A stretch of DNA of 5,980 nt from Acidobacteriota bacterium (lineage in GTDB: Bacteria > Acidobacteriota > Aminicenantia > UBA2199): NCBI GenBank assembly GCA_021817755.1, contig JAKAGC010000281.1, positions 1 to 5,980 of the forward strand. The letters run 5' to 3'. The notes beneath the pieces were generated by a model. It was not told the origin of the DNA and searched no databases. It worked only from the letters and a program-made list of their open reading frames with translations. Shown here piece by piece: positions 5,458-5,980 of this stretch; the first letter of the stretch is position 1; the number at the start of each line of letters is the position of its first letter. The translations under genes were made by a program, and so were the position numbers.

Positions 5458-5963
5458 CAGGTATTCTCCTCTTTTTCGCCCAAACCTCTCATGGTTCGTT
5501 CGTTTCGAATAGCAGCCAGGTCATTGTCCGCTGACCGCATATTTTTGATGGGTTCATCCTTGATGATAAGGCCATCTCTCAGCATAATGATGCGTTTTGT
5601 GTAATCGGCGATATCGTGTTCATGTGTAACCAGGATAATGGTAATCCCTTCGCGGTTGAGAGCCTGGAATACAGACATGACCTCAATGGATGTAACACTG
5701 TCGAGGTTTCCGGTAGGTTCGTCCGCCAGGATTATAGCAGGCTGGTTCACCAGGGCACGTGCAATGGCTACTCTCTGTTGCTGTCCACCGGAGAGGCGGT
5801 TTGGTTCGTGATCCATTCTATCTTTTAAGCCGACTCGTTCGAGGGCTTCTATTGCTTTTTTTTTGGGGTCCTTAATCCGTCCACCACGATCATAGAGCCA
5901 AAGAAGTTCAACGTTTTCCAGTGCTGTTGTTCGAGCTAACAGGTTAAAACCCTTGAAACCGAA
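5457..5963 (-). CDS. ABC transporter ATP-binding protein (MacB/LolD type), N-terminus missing or frame-disrupted
   Basis: The ORF is open from 5963 down to TGA 5457-5459 and encodes about 168 residues of a protein that usually has about 225-240. It begins near the end of the Q-loop ([20 protein letters not shown]) and carries the signature [15 protein letters not shown] (5795-5751), Walker [13 protein letters not shown] and the H-loop VTHEHDIA. Walker A is absent from the window. An in-frame TGA occurs at 5964-5966 and the preceding residues read FGFKGF where FVFQGF is expected. Shifting frame at the four-A run (5946-5949, plus strand) restores FQGFNLL, preceded by KKLIR. So either the gene is frameshifted or the last 40 bases contain errors. 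The first ATG in this frame is 5816, which would give only 119 residues and lies mid-domain, so it is not a credible start. The gene is coupled to the permease by a TGATG overlap. A MacA-like adaptor would be expected upstream, outside the window. Confidence 0.82.
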   Translation of the reverse strand, partial: FGFKGFNLLARTTALENVELLWLYDRGGRIKDPKKKAIEALERVGLKDRMDHEPNRLSGGQQQRVAIARALVNQPAIILADEPTGNLDSVTSIEVMSVFQALNREGITIILVTHEHDIADYTKRIIMLRDGLIIKDEPIKNMRSADNDLAAIRNERTMRGLGEKEENT

Positions 5964-5980
5964 TCAGTTTTTCTTATTTC

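Noticed and set aside
5075..5512. Plus-strand ORF of 145 codons spanning the permease start
   Set aside because: It runs antisense to the permease N-terminus and the coupled ATPase stop, both of which have clear family motifs.

Overview
The window reads like bacterial chromosome of moderate-to-low G+C (about 40-45% by eye). A MacB-type ABC exporter and a multi-pass DUF5924/DUF2914-like membrane protein suggest a Gram-negative organism, but nothing here fixes the taxon. There are no rRNA or tRNA genes, no CRISPR arrays and no recognisable insertion sequences.

Layout. At the left edge, the end of a polytopic membrane protein gene runs on the plus strand (open from base 2, stop at 949). It meets, tail to tail across 12 bp, a minus-strand operon at 962-3829. 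In transcription order that operon has a 21-codon ORF, a 72-codon ORF, a fold-type II PLP enzyme of the threonine synthase class, and a PP-loop ATP pyrophosphatase with a Cys-rich metal site. The gaps are 2, 1 and 15 nt. A near-consensus sigma70 promoter (TTGACA-17-TATATT) with an A/T-rich UP-like tract lies at 3864-3916 and fires into this operon. The 21-codon ORF is the first coding sequence behind it and has a well-spaced ribosome binding site.

Between the promoter and the next gene (about 3917-4239) is an AT-rich spacer. It holds two minus-strand hairpins that could end the upstream transcript, and an isolated plus-strand 33-codon ORF with a good ribosome binding site and a signal-peptide-like or single-membrane-segment sequence. 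From 4240 to the right edge, also on the minus strand, are a MacB/FtsX-type permease and its ATP-binding subunit, coupled by a TGATG overlap. The ATPase frame breaks near the Q-loop at 5940-5966, and its Walker A region is not recognisable. This could be a true frameshift or poor sequence close to the end of a contig.

How it fits together. The most interesting unit is the PLP enzyme plus PP-loop enzyme pair with two unexplained small ORFs at the operon head. A beta-replacement or beta-elimination amino-acid enzyme next to an adenylating PP-loop enzyme suggests biosynthesis of an unusual amino acid or modification of a peptide or cell-wall precursor. No substrate can be read from the sequence. 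The nearby MacB-type exporter could be part of the same system, but it sits behind its own hairpins and may be unrelated.
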